From Acidobacteriota bacterium (GTDB lineage Bacteria; Acidobacteriota; Thermoanaerobaculia; Multivoradales; Multivoraceae), in assembly GCA_029263415.1 (NCBI GenBank), contig JAJCXN010000004.1:1-64000 (forward strand): a stretch of DNA of 64,000 nt. The letters are read 5' to 3'. Positions 36,412 through 44,802 of this stretch are shown in pieces. The notes under the pieces were generated by a model. It was not told the origin of the DNA. It saw only the letters and a list, made by a program, of their open reading frames with translations, and did not search any database. Both the position numbers and the translations under genes were made by a program. Position 1 is the stretch's first letter, and every line of letters begins with the position of its first letter.

Positions 36412-36596
36412 AGAGAAAGTGCAGAGCGCGTCGACGCCGGGATCCTGGGAACAGTCGCACTCCCACAATTGCGTACGGTGGCTTCCGTTGCGACGTCTTG
36501 ACCGCAAACAGCCGAGACGGCAGGGCCTACGTTCATGGTCGGCGCGATGATCCCGAGGGCGACTGTTCGCGAGTGCCTCTTGCAAGGAACTCGTTC

Positions 36597-38963
36597 TTAG
36601 GGATTAGGGTTGGGCCCGTGGTCGGCGTGGCCCTTGCCGGGTTCCGATTTCTTCGCAGTGAAGCGAATTCGAGGCGCGGAGATTTGCTCGATGGTGTCGC
36701 GTGCGTCTGCTGCCGAAGGAGCTTGCGTAATCCGATAGAAGTGGTCAAGGGCCAACTCGGTTCCTGGGGTGGCCTTCGCTTTTGGGTCTCCGGGCCATCG
36801 AATGGATACGGATTCTACGGCGGTCGCTTGTGCCAGGCCGACCTCCAGCCGAAAACTAGACCCTCCGAAAGAACCGCCGGCGGTGACAACGCGGTGGAAG
36901 GTCCTGGAAACTCCACTTTGGAGGACCGTGATCGCGACGCGAGCGCCTATTGCGTTGCGATTCGCGCGCGTCCCCACCAGTTCGAGCGAGAGAAACCGGT
37001 GTTTGGCCGGCTGCTCGAAGTTTTGGTCGTTCGAAGGATTGAGATAAAGAGCATTGCCGAAGCGGTCGTATGGGTAGGCGCCACCTAGCTGCTCGAAGAG
37101 ATCCAGGTCGCCGTCGTTGTCCAGATCGGCAAAAGCGACCGCGTGGCCCTTCTGCAGATGGCCAAGGCCGCTGGAGTAAGTTGCATCCTTAAACGTTCGG
37201 CCTTCCTGATTGTGAAAAAACACGTTGGGCAAGACGGCGGTGAAGCCCGGGACGCCGGTCCCGAGATAGATGTCTTCGAAGCCGTCTCCGTCCACATCCC
37301 CGAAATTGGCTCCCATCGGCAGCAGCGGCTTTGTCATTCCCGCTTGAGCGTGAATGTTGGTCATCTTGTTGCCGTCGTTGCGGAACAACGCGGGGTGTCC
37401 GACGGAGACCTCTTGCCCTGCCAGCGATACGGCGACTGCTGCAATAGGAACGCTGAAGTCCGCGTTGAAGAGATCTAGATCGCCGTCGTTGTCAAAGTCG
37501 AAGAACCAGGCCGCGAAGTTCCGCGAGTCTGAAGCTACGCCCCACTGGTTGGTGCGGTCTTCGAAGCGGCCGTTGCCAAGATTGATATAGAGGCGATTCG
37601 GGCCGAGATTGGATACAAAAAGATCTTCGTCGCCATCGTTGTCGATGTCGCCCCATGCGACGCCCTTCGCCAAGCGAAGGTTCTGAACGCCAGCTAAACG
37701 CGCGACATCGCGAAAGACCGGGATGCCGTCTCGTTCGCCTTGGTTGGCGAAGAGTTGGGCTGGATAGGGCCGCCCAAGACCGGGATCCAAGGTCAGGAAA
37801 TCGGTGCTGGATGACGGAGACTCGTTGGCGACGTAGAGGTCGAGGTCGCCGTCGAGGTCATAGTCCGCGAAGGCTGCCGCTTGTGTGGGGTAGGCGGGAT
37901 GAGCCAGCCCGGCCTTGTATGTGACATCTTCGAAGCCTCGAGAAGTTGCCACCCGGTTGAGCAGAAGTGAATTGCGCACCTGACCCTTGCGCCCAGCCCA
38001 AGCGCCTCTCAAGACGAAGATGTCGAGAGCTCCGTCGTTGTTGACATCGGCATGAATGAGATTCAAACCACCGAGTTGCTCACCGAGTCCCCACTCTTCG
38101 GTGACGTCATCGAAGCCATCTTTGCCGTTGGAGCGAAACGCGCGCAGGCTCGAGCAGGGATCCCAAGTGGAAGAGATCAGGTCGATGAAACCATCGCCGT
38201 CGAAGTCGTCAGCGATGGCGCCACCAGCGAGATCCATCACAGCAACGCCAAGCGCGGACCCTACATTCTGCATGCGCGGTAGCTTCCCATCGTCTTCCGG
38301 GTCTGCTTGGAAGAGCTCAGGTGGGATCAGGAACCGCCCAGGGACCCCGCCGGGATAGGTGCCAGCGAGCATGTGGGAAAGGTTGAGTAGCCACCGCGGC
38401 TCAGGATCGCTTGGATCGAGGCTCGCTGCGGCCTCAAAACTCTTGATCGCCCGTTCGATAGGGCCCAGGTTCCGATGCTCCGCCTCAGGCTGGATCGGCA
38501 GAATACAGCTGGCTGCGGTGTTGAATTCCAAGCAGTTGGCGTCTTCTGCCGCCAAGAAGTGTGCAAGGCCTTCGAGCATGTGCAGGCGCTTTTGGCCCGC
38601 ACTGATCACCATTGCTTTGGCCGTGGGCAGCCCGAGCACTCTGGCTACGTCGCGGTGCACCTGGTCAAAGTTGCCGAGGCGCACTGAGTCGGCCGCGAGG
38701 GCGAGGAGAATCTCGATGTCCTTGGCAGAAGCAATTGGCTCAGAGAGTTGCTTCTCGAGATTCGCTCGTTGCTCCTGGCCGAAGAACTCGGATGTAGCTA
38801 GCTCTCGCTTGCATAGGGCCTCGAATTCCGCCGCGGCCGGGCTCCTAGTGGTCGATGGTTTGGGATGCCCACTTTGCGCGTAGCCGACTGCTGGGAGCGA
38901 CGAGACCGCAGCGAGCAAGGCAAAGAAGGTGAGCGCCAAGCGCGTGGAGAGTTGGGACGTCAT
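36597..38963 (-). CDS. Exported FG-GAP/VCBS repeat protein, CRTAC1/UnbV type
   Basis: A 788-residue protein from ATG 38963 with a signal peptide (LALTFFALLAAVSSLPAVGY). Residues up to about 220 are helical. Then at least six Ca-binding FG-GAP-like repeats follow, recognised by DxDxDGxxD cores: DVNNDGALDIF, DYDLDGDLDLYVANE, DIDNDGDEDLF, DFDNDGDLDLF, DVDGDGFEDIY and DLDNDGDLDLF. The C-terminal ASPIC/UnbV domain shows LSLELVGTRANRNAIGARV and SIRWPGDPKAKATPG. Known: such proteins are surface or exported, frequent in Acidobacteriota and Planctomycetota; the function is unknown but adhesion is suspected. Probably co-transcribed with the diguanylate cyclase gene 105 bases upstream. Confidence 0.88.
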   Translation of the reverse strand: MTSQLSTRLALTFFALLAAVSSLPAVGYAQSGHPKPSTTRSPAAAEFEALCKRELATSEFFGQEQRANLEKQLSEPIASAKDIEILLALAADSVRLGNFDQVHRDVARVLGLPTAKAMVISAGQKRLHMLEGLAHFLAAEDANCLEFNTAASCILPIQPEAEHRNLGPIERAIKSFEAAASLDPSDPEPRWLLNLSHMLAGTYPGGVPGRFLIPPELFQADPEDDGKLPRMQNVGSALGVAVMDLAGGAIADDFDGDGFIDLISSTWDPCSSLRAFRSNGKDGFDDVTEEWGLGEQLGGLNLIHADVNNDGALDIFVLRGAWAGRKGQVRNSLLLNRVATSRGFEDVTYKAGLAHPAYPTQAAAFADYDLDGDLDLYVANESPSSSTDFLTLDPGLGRPYPAQLFANQGERDGIPVFRDVARLAGVQNLRLAKGVAWGDIDNDGDEDLFVSNLGPNRLYINLGNGRFEDRTNQWGVASDSRNFAAWFFDFDNDGDLDLFNADFSVPIAAVAVSLAGQEVSVGHPALFRNDGNKMTNIHAQAGMTKPLLPMGANFGDVDGDGFEDIYLGTGVPGFTAVLPNVFFHNQEGRTFKDATYSSGLGHLQKGHAVAFADLDNDGDLDLFEQLGGAYPYDRFGNALYLNPSNDQNFEQPAKHRFLSLELVGTRANRNAIGARVAITVLQSGVSRTFHRVVTAGGSFGGSSFRLEVGLAQATAVESVSIRWPGDPKAKATPGTELALDHFYRITQAPSAADARDTIEQISAPRIRFTAKKSEPGKGHADHGPNPNP

Positions 38964-39068
38964 AGCTGGGAGCTCACCACATCCAATGGCTGCTGCAGGC
39001 TTGTGGATGTGAGGGTCGTGGAGAAGGGTGCATCGGATTAGCGCCTTGGCTCGAGTTCGGAGCATCCT

Positions 39069-40949
39069 TTATAGCTGTGGGATGAGTTCAGGGTCTAACC
39101 CTGCGATCGAACCCACGATCTCGCCGTTCCCGCCCCTAAAGCGACCGCGCCCGTTGGCCAAGAGAGCGCGGTTTCGTCCTCGTTCCTTAGCTGCGTAGAG
39201 GGCTTCGTCGGCGAGTTTCACCAGCTCCTCTGGTTCCTGAATCAAGAGGTCAGGGAAGGCCGACACGCCGACACTGGTGGTGACCGACAAAGGTCCATTG
39301 TCGGTTTGGATCAGCTGCTCGGCGATGAAGGCGCGCAGTTCGTCGGCGAAGTGCAGTGCGTTCTCGCCACCGCCCCACTGAAGCAGTGCTAGTTCCTCGC
39401 CGCCCCAACGGCAGGCCAGACCACCCGGTTCCGCCGCTCGGAGCAGAATTGCGCCCACCGCCTCCAGCACGCGATCGCCGGCGTCGTGCCCATAGTTGTC
39501 GTTGACTTGCTTGAAGTGATCCAGATCGAACAACAGCAGGGCCACCGCGTGCCCGTCTTCGCGAGCCATCTTGAAGCGCCGCGCGAGTTCGCGATCAAAC
39601 ACGTGGCGCCGAGCAAGGCCGGTCAGCGCGTCCTGGCGAGCCTCACGATCGAGCCTTGAGCGATCAATCAGGGCTGCGATCTGTGGAACGAGGTCGTGAA
39701 TCAACTCTTCGTCGTTGTCGCTTTGGTTGCGCGGGTCGATCCATAGCCGCAGTTTGCCCAGTCGCTGGGGTGGCTCGAGGCTCGATCCGTCGTTTGTGGT
39801 GGCACTAGCGGCGGCGGATACGGGGCGCGAGAGTAGGTCTCGCTCGATCAAGAGCCACGAGCGTCTGGTGTGTATTCCAGGTACCGCTGCCGGATGAGCG
39901 GGCACCTCTTGCGGCGCAGCCGAGAGCGGACCGTGCGCTCGCGAAGAAAACACCTCGCTGCCACCGCTGCTTTCGAACCGCAACTCGAAGTAGGTGAAGT
40001 CGACGGTGCGCTTAACTTCGTCGAGACACTGGCTTGCTAGTTCAGATGCTTGTTCGGTAGGCACCAGCCGCTGGGCCATGCTGCCCACGTGTCGAAGGTC
40101 TCGAATCCGTTTCAGGTGAAGGGTGCGGTCGAGTTCGCGGCTCGACCCCACAGCGATCAGCGCCACAAATCCAATGAGCAACGGTACCGCGGCGATCACT
40201 CCGACCGTAATGATGATGACCGCGAGACTCGCTGCCAGTACCCAGCCGAGCGCATCCCACAACACTCCGAAGCGCGAGGCTCGCTGTCCGAAGAATCGGC
40301 TTCTCGACCGGTGCAGGCGATCGAGAGTCTGGCTGGCGACGATCCAGACCGCAGTGGATGCGGTCACGGCGGTTGCCGTGCTGGTACCGGCGAAGGCGGT
40401 CCAGGTGATGGCGGCGAGCAAGGTTGCGATGCCGGTATTGGTCGCGTCGAGCAAGATGCGGTGCCGCCCGCGCCGATCGCGAGGGGCATGCGGGTCACGT
40501 TTCGACAAGCGACGTAGAACGATCGCCGCGAGCACCGATCCGAGAAAACAGGTGAGCGAGGCAATAGTGGCGTCGCACATCAGCGCAAGCGCAGGTAGAG
40601 GTAGGGCGCCGAATCCGAGCAACCCACCCAGGGGCCTATAGCTGGCGCCGATCGCGACCACCAGGATCGCTCCTCCAGCAAGCAGGGCGCCGTTGACGCC
40701 ACCCGGCCACGGCGTGGGAGCCAGGTCCAAGAGGCTCTGCAGCCAGAGTTCGGGGCTGGTTCTCTGCAGCAGAAGAATTCCGAGCGCAACCAGGTACGAA
40801 GCGACCAGCCAAGCCTGACCGCCGAGTTCTTGGGCGCGATCGGGGTGCTGCTGGCCGAGGGTATGTTGTGGGGCGAAGTGCGACGCGCGCGAAGAGCCAT
40901 CGCGATGCGACGCAGGATGGCGGTTGCTGTTGATGACTCGGTTGCTCAC
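39069..40949 (-). CDS. Membrane GGDEF diguanylate cyclase
   Basis: A 626-residue protein that would make cyclic-di-GMP from two GTP. The first 270 residues contain about seven hydrophobic helices (for example VASYLVALGILLL and SLAVIIITVGVIAAVPLLIG). A cytoplasmic region of about 160 residues follows, which may be a degenerate GAF-like domain. The GGDEF domain begins near RQDALTGLARRHVFDRELAR and has the catalytic loop RWGGEELALL near residue 515, with FDLDHFKQVNDNYGHDAGD before it; the active-site residues are intact, so it should be active. There is no EAL domain. Confidence 0.92.
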   Translation of the reverse strand: MSNRVINSNRHPASHRDGSSRASHFAPQHTLGQQHPDRAQELGGQAWLVASYLVALGILLLQRTSPELWLQSLLDLAPTPWPGGVNGALLAGGAILVVAIGASYRPLGGLLGFGALPLPALALMCDATIASLTCFLGSVLAAIVLRRLSKRDPHAPRDRRGRHRILLDATNTGIATLLAAITWTAFAGTSTATAVTASTAVWIVASQTLDRLHRSRSRFFGQRASRFGVLWDALGWVLAASLAVIIITVGVIAAVPLLIGFVALIAVGSSRELDRTLHLKRIRDLRHVGSMAQRLVPTEQASELASQCLDEVKRTVDFTYFELRFESSGGSEVFSSRAHGPLSAAPQEVPAHPAAVPGIHTRRSWLLIERDLLSRPVSAAASATTNDGSSLEPPQRLGKLRLWIDPRNQSDNDEELIHDLVPQIAALIDRSRLDREARQDALTGLARRHVFDRELARRFKMAREDGHAVALLLFDLDHFKQVNDNYGHDAGDRVLEAVGAILLRAAEPGGLACRWGGEELALLQWGGGENALHFADELRAFIAEQLIQTDNGPLSVTTSVGVSAFPDLLIQEPEELVKLADEALYAAKERGRNRALLANGRGRFRGGNGEIVGSIAGLDPELIPQL

Positions 40950-41310
40950 GCGAGGGTTGCAGGTAGAGACGCGAAACCACTGCCGGCTGCCAGTTTGTGC
41001 CTGTGGTGGAGTCTATCGGCAGCCAGCGAGCACGATCTTGCGGCGACTGTGCTCAGTTGAGACCAACTTGAGCCGAGTTGGTTTGCCAGGTAAGGGCTCA
41101 AGGGTCTTTGCCTTTGGTTCACTGTCCCATACAATTAAGTGTCTGCCCGGATCGCGGCTGGCTAGCGAGCACATTCTGTGCTGACCTCTTTCCCGACTAT
41201 CGGTTTCCTCGAGAATGATCGGAACCGAATAGAGGGATTGTCGGCAGGGATTCGTGTGCGGTCTGCAGCAAAAGGGTGTCGATTCGAAACGAGACGAGGG
41301 AGCAACCTCC
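40950..41310. other. Divergent region between GGDEF and roadblock genes
   Basis: It holds the candidate promoter at 41108-41135 for the roadblock gene. Short frames in it do not resemble proteins. No promoter was seen for the GGDEF gene. Confidence 0.45.
41108..41135 (+). promoter_or_regulatory. Candidate promoter for the roadblock gene
   Basis: TTGCCT (41108-41113) and TACAAT (41130-41135) are 16 bases apart; the -10 box matches the sigma-70 consensus at 5 of 6 positions. It lies about 170 bases before the start codon. Confidence 0.4.
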
Positions 41311-41802
41311 ATGGCCGGTGATCTGGTGATCTATCAGGAAGAGTACGAGCTACTCGAGTCCGTCTTGCGGCGGCTTCGGGCCGATTCGAACGCCCGCGCC
41401 ATTTTTCTGATCGACAAGAATGGACAGCAGATCGCGGCAGCAGGCGAGCTCGATCAGTTCGACACAACCTCATTGGCGTCGCTCACGGCGGGCAACGTGG
41501 CCGCAACCGATGGTCTGGCGAAGCTCATTGGTGAGCGAGAGTTCTCCGTGCTGTTCCACGAGGGCCAGCAGGACCACATCCATATCTCGATCGTTGGTAA
41601 GCGGGCGATCCTCTTGGTCATCTTTGATGATCGATCGTCGCTTGGTTTGGTGCGACTGCGCGTGAAGCGCGCCAGCGGCGAGATGGAGACGGTGTTTGAG
41701 ACCATGGCAAGTAAGGCCGCGGTAGCGGAGGAGACGGGCGAAACCGCCAGCCCGTTTGCCGAGATCACCGATGAAGACATCGACGCGCTCTTTAGCGAGT
41801 AA
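41311..41802 (+). CDS. Roadblock/LC7 domain protein (MglB-like)
   Basis: A 163-residue protein. The roadblock fold covers about 10-125: helix YELLESVLRRLRADSNARAI, then FLIDKNGQQIAAAGEL, SLASLTAGNVAATDGLAKLI and HISIVGKRAILLVIF. An acidic tail ends ITDEDIDALFSE. Known: MglB is a roadblock GAP/GEF-like partner of the polarity GTPase MglA, and the two genes are normally adjacent, as here. Start ATG 41311 was chosen within the longer frame from 41254. Confidence 0.9.
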   Translation: MAGDLVIYQEEYELLESVLRRLRADSNARAIFLIDKNGQQIAAAGELDQFDTTSLASLTAGNVAATDGLAKLIGEREFSVLFHEGQQDHIHISIVGKRAILLVIFDDRSSLGLVRLRVKRASGEMETVFETMASKAAVAEETGETASPFAEITDEDIDALFSE

Positions 41803-41931
41803 ATGGATCCGATCAAGCTAGCACTCGTCACCCACGCCGCCCAACGAACAGGGTGCCTGTTCCACTAGGCAACAGGCGAGCAACGACAACCGGGCGTGGG
41901 AGTTCAGTCCAGCGCCCCCCGCGAATTCCAT

Positions 41932-42519
41932 ATGGCATTTATCAACTACGCAAATCGCGAGATCAATTGCAAGATCGTCTACTACGGTCCTGGTCTAGGG
42001 GGTAAGACCTCGAACCTGCAGTACATCTACGATCGGACCGCAGAAAAGTCCAAAGGCAAGATGATCTCGCTGGCAACCGAGGCGGATCGCACTCTGTTCT
42101 TCGACTTTCTGCCTCTCGATCTCGGCACTGTGCGAGGGTTCACCACCCGCTTTCATCTATATACAGTGCCTGGCCAAGTCTTTTATGACGCGAGCCGCAA
42201 GTTGATCCTCAAGGGCGTTGATGGCGTGATCTTTGTCGCCGACAGCCAAGTCGAACGCGTCGAAGCGAATGTCGAGTCGATTCGCAATCTCGACGAGAAC
42301 CTGAGCGACCATGGCTTGTTGCTTCAAGACATCCCGTATGCGTTGCAGTTCAACAAGCGTGATCTGGACAACGTCGTCAGCGTCGAAGACATGTACCGCA
42401 GTCTGAACTTCAAGCGCGAGCCGACGTTCGAGGCCATTGCCACTAAGGGCTATGGCGTGTTCGACACCTTGCGTGCCGTCGCGAAGCTCATTCTCAAAGA
42501 TCTCAACCGCGGGCGTTGA
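41932..42519 (+). CDS. mglA: MglA-type small GTPase
   Basis: A 195-residue Ras-like GTPase that sets cell polarity in gliding or pili-bearing bacteria. The start MAFINYANREINCKIVYYGP is diagnostic, with P-loop GPGLGGKTSN (19-28), the switch region TVPGQVFYDASRK, where Ras has DTAGQE, and NKRD for guanine specificity. It lies 129 bases after its roadblock partner and directly upstream of a TPR gene with a structured leader. Confidence 0.95.
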   Translation: MAFINYANREINCKIVYYGPGLGGKTSNLQYIYDRTAEKSKGKMISLATEADRTLFFDFLPLDLGTVRGFTTRFHLYTVPGQVFYDASRKLILKGVDGVIFVADSQVERVEANVESIRNLDENLSDHGLLLQDIPYALQFNKRDLDNVVSVEDMYRSLNFKREPTFEAIATKGYGVFDTLRAVAKLILKDLNRGR

Positions 42520-42637
42520 ACGGCGGGCTGTTCACTCCCCGAGGGACCACCGAGTTCCTCAAACACTTCAGTCAAATTCATCAAAGACAACCAGAACTCG
42601 CCGATCGCTGACCAGCGAACGCGGGCAATAACGATTT

Positions 42638-42680
42638 TGGAGCCTCTACGGAAAGTAGATGAGGCTCCTCTCCTTAGGAG
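42638..42680 (+). promoter_or_regulatory. Hairpin and perfect ribosome binding site before the TPR gene
   Basis: GGAGCCTC (42638-42645) and GAGGCTCC (42660-42667) are exact inverted repeats around a 14-base segment whose centre GGAAA is framed by TAC and GTA. The following CTCCT (42665-42669) is complementary to the AGGAGG (42675-42680) that lies 6 bases before the ATG at 42687. Inference: the hairpin and the ribosome binding site may compete for pairing and control translation. There is no U-tract, so it is not a standard terminator. Confidence 0.55.
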
Positions 42681-42686
42681 GAAACC

Positions 42687-43319
42687 ATGGCCAAGCGTTG
42701 GAAAAAGGAAGACCTGACCTATCTCAAGCGGTATGCGGGCAAACGCACAGTGGCGGAGCTGGCAGAGCGCTTCGCTAGCGACAACGACAGCGTCACTGAG
42801 CAACTTCAGGAGTTGAAAGTCCAGAGCAAGGATGGCTTCGGCTATCGGGAACCGTATGTTGACCCGGCACTCGTTCATTACGAGAAGGGCCTAAAGTCCT
42901 TCTTTGGCGGCAAGATCGCTGACGCTAAGAAGCACTTCGAGAAGGTTGTGGCCGAGTCCGATCAGGCCGACACCGCAATGCGTGCACGGAGCTTTCTGAC
43001 TGCCTGCGCCGAGCGCCTCCAGAAGGACGACACTACCGATCTCGATCCCTACACGTCTGCGGTGATGGCAAAGAACTCGGGTGACGAAGATTCCGCTCTC
43101 GAGATGTGCATGCAGGGCGGGCGATCTAGTAAGGATGCCCGTTTCGCTTACCTGGCGGCAGCAATTCTGGCAGGCCGTGAGGACGGCGATCAGGCGATGA
43201 CGCAGCTGTTGAAGGCGATTGAGCTGGAGGCAACCAACCGCGTCCAGGCTTACCATGACCGTGACTTCGATGAGCTGCGCGAGCGCGAGGATTTCCAAGA
43301 GCTTTACGCGGAGGAGTAG
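42687..43319 (+). CDS. TPR-like protein, unrecognised
   Basis: A 210-residue soluble protein. The first 55 residues (RWKKEDLTYLKRYAGKRTVA then ELAERFASD) resemble a helix-turn-helix that reads a DNA or RNA target, and the next 150 residues contain TPR-like helix pairs (ALVHYEKGLKSFFGGKIADA, FAYLAAAILAGREDGDQAMT). The C-terminus, LREREDFQELYAEE, is a common ending of TPR proteins. The start has a strong AGGAGG. It sits between mglA and glmU, with glmU two bases behind. Confidence 0.7.
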   Translation: MAKRWKKEDLTYLKRYAGKRTVAELAERFASDNDSVTEQLQELKVQSKDGFGYREPYVDPALVHYEKGLKSFFGGKIADAKKHFEKVVAESDQADTAMRARSFLTACAERLQKDDTTDLDPYTSAVMAKNSGDEDSALEMCMQGGRSSKDARFAYLAAAILAGREDGDQAMTQLLKAIELEATNRVQAYHDRDFDELREREDFQELYAEE

Positions 43320-43320
43320 C

Positions 43321-44802
43321 TTGGTTAGCCAGCGGGTGAGCCCACAACACCTGGACGGGACATCAGGCCGACGCCGCGTTGCCGTGGTTCTTGCTGCTGG
43401 CAAGGGGACGCGTATGCGCTCCGCGCTGCCGAAGGTCCTGCACGAGGTCGGCGGCCGCGCTTCTTTGACATGGGTCCTGGATGGCGCGCGAGCTTGCGGC
43501 TGCGAGGAGATCTTCGTGGTTGTGGGTCCGGAATCGGATGCGATCAGGGCCTCGGTGGGAGATGCACCTGATGTCCACTGGGTCGTTCAGGGCGAGCGGC
43601 GCGGCACCGGGCACGCGCTTCAAGTGGCCGCGCAGGCGGTGGCCCAGGCGATGGCCGAGTCTGGAGGTTCACCCGCCACCGGCTTGGTGCTCTACGCCGA
43701 TGCGCCGTTGGTCACCATTGCCACCTTAGAGCGACTACTCTCGGTTGCCGAGGCAGGATTCGGCGCACTAAGCGTCGCAACGCTTGAAGAGCCGGGCAAT
43801 CTCGGTCGGGTTCGCGCCCAGGCTGGTGGTCAACTCACGGGTATCGTCGAAGCGGTTGACGCTACGCTTGAGGATCTTGAGATCCGACAAGTGAACGCGG
43901 GCCACTACGCCCTGCCATTCCCCGCGATCGGGACCTTCTTGGATGCGCTCGAACCTGCCAACAAGCAAGGCGAGCTCTATCTCACCGATGCGGTAGTGAG
44001 CGCAGCCGCTGAGCATCGGGTCCGTTGCGTTGACTTGCAGGATCCCTGTGAGGCGTGGGGCATCAACACCCGAGCGGACCTAGCGCGTGTGCATCAAGCC
44101 TTCTGCGATCGAACGGTGAGTCGTCTTCAAGAGGCTGGCGTCACCGTTTTGCGTCCAAATACCGTCACCATCGACGCGACAGTGAAAATCGAGCCTGATG
44201 TGACGGTGCACGGGGGCGTCACGCTCTTGGGCAGCACCACCGTTTGTTCGGGCACGGTGATCCACAGCGGTGCCTGGATCAAGGACTCGTCGATTGGCGA
44301 GAGCTGCGAGATCAGGCCCTACTCGGTGTTGGAAGACACACACCTCGGCGAGGGTTGCGGAGTCGGGCCCTTTGCGCGGCTGCGGTCTGGAGCCGAACTC
44401 GCTGCGGGCGTTCATATCGGCAATTTCGTCGAGGTTAAGAAGTCTCAACTGGGCCCAGGGGTTAAAGCAGGGCATCTTGCATACCTGGGCGACGCCACGG
44501 TGGGTGCGGGATCCAATATTGGTGCCGGTGCGGTGACCTGTAACTACGACGGTGAGCGCAAGCATCAGACCGAGATCGGTGCGCGTGCGTTTGTTGGCAG
44601 CGACTCCATGTTGGTCGCTCCGGTTCGCATTGGGGACGATGCGATCACGGCTGCAGGGTCGGTGATCACCAACGATGTTCCAGACGGTGCGCTCGGTGTC
44701 GGTCGCGCGCGGCAGCGCAACCTCGATGGCTGGGCTGACCGTCAACGCGAGAGCAAGCGCTCCGGCAAGCCCTCGGACGCGTCGTCTGTGGACGACCAGT
44801 GA
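43321..44802 (+). CDS. glmU: Bifunctional UDP-GlcNAc pyrophosphorylase/GlcN-1-P acetyltransferase
   Basis: Makes UDP-GlcNAc for peptidoglycan and LPS. In the 493-residue protein the uridyltransferase domain starts with VVLAAGKGTRMRSALPKVLH (22-41). The left-handed beta helix (residues about 280-460) has repeated hexapeptides and the acetyltransferase motif AGAVTCNYDGERKHQTEIG. TTG 43321 is preferred because it follows GGAGGAGTAGC; GTG 43336 is the alternative. The tail after 470 is Arg/Ser-rich. Adjacent to uvrD with a GTGA overlap. Confidence 0.95.
   Translation: MVSQRVSPQHLDGTSGRRRVAVVLAAGKGTRMRSALPKVLHEVGGRASLTWVLDGARACGCEEIFVVVGPESDAIRASVGDAPDVHWVVQGERRGTGHALQVAAQAVAQAMAESGGSPATGLVLYADAPLVTIATLERLLSVAEAGFGALSVATLEEPGNLGRVRAQAGGQLTGIVEAVDATLEDLEIRQVNAGHYALPFPAIGTFLDALEPANKQGELYLTDAVVSAAAEHRVRCVDLQDPCEAWGINTRADLARVHQAFCDRTVSRLQEAGVTVLRPNTVTIDATVKIEPDVTVHGGVTLLGSTTVCSGTVIHSGAWIKDSSIGESCEIRPYSVLEDTHLGEGCGVGPFARLRSGAELAAGVHIGNFVEVKKSQLGPGVKAGHLAYLGDATVGAGSNIGAGAVTCNYDGERKHQTEIGARAFVGSDSMLVAPVRIGDDAITAAGSVITNDVPDGALGVGRARQRNLDGWADRQRESKRSGKPSDASSVDDQ

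Larger units (their letters stand above)
36119..36596. other. Intergenic region after the tRNA block
   Basis: It contains the candidate tRNA promoter near 36135 and an exact 18-bp duplication at 36376-36411. A long frame (35816-36550) crosses the tRNAs and is rejected. Nothing else is recognised. Confidence 0.5.
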
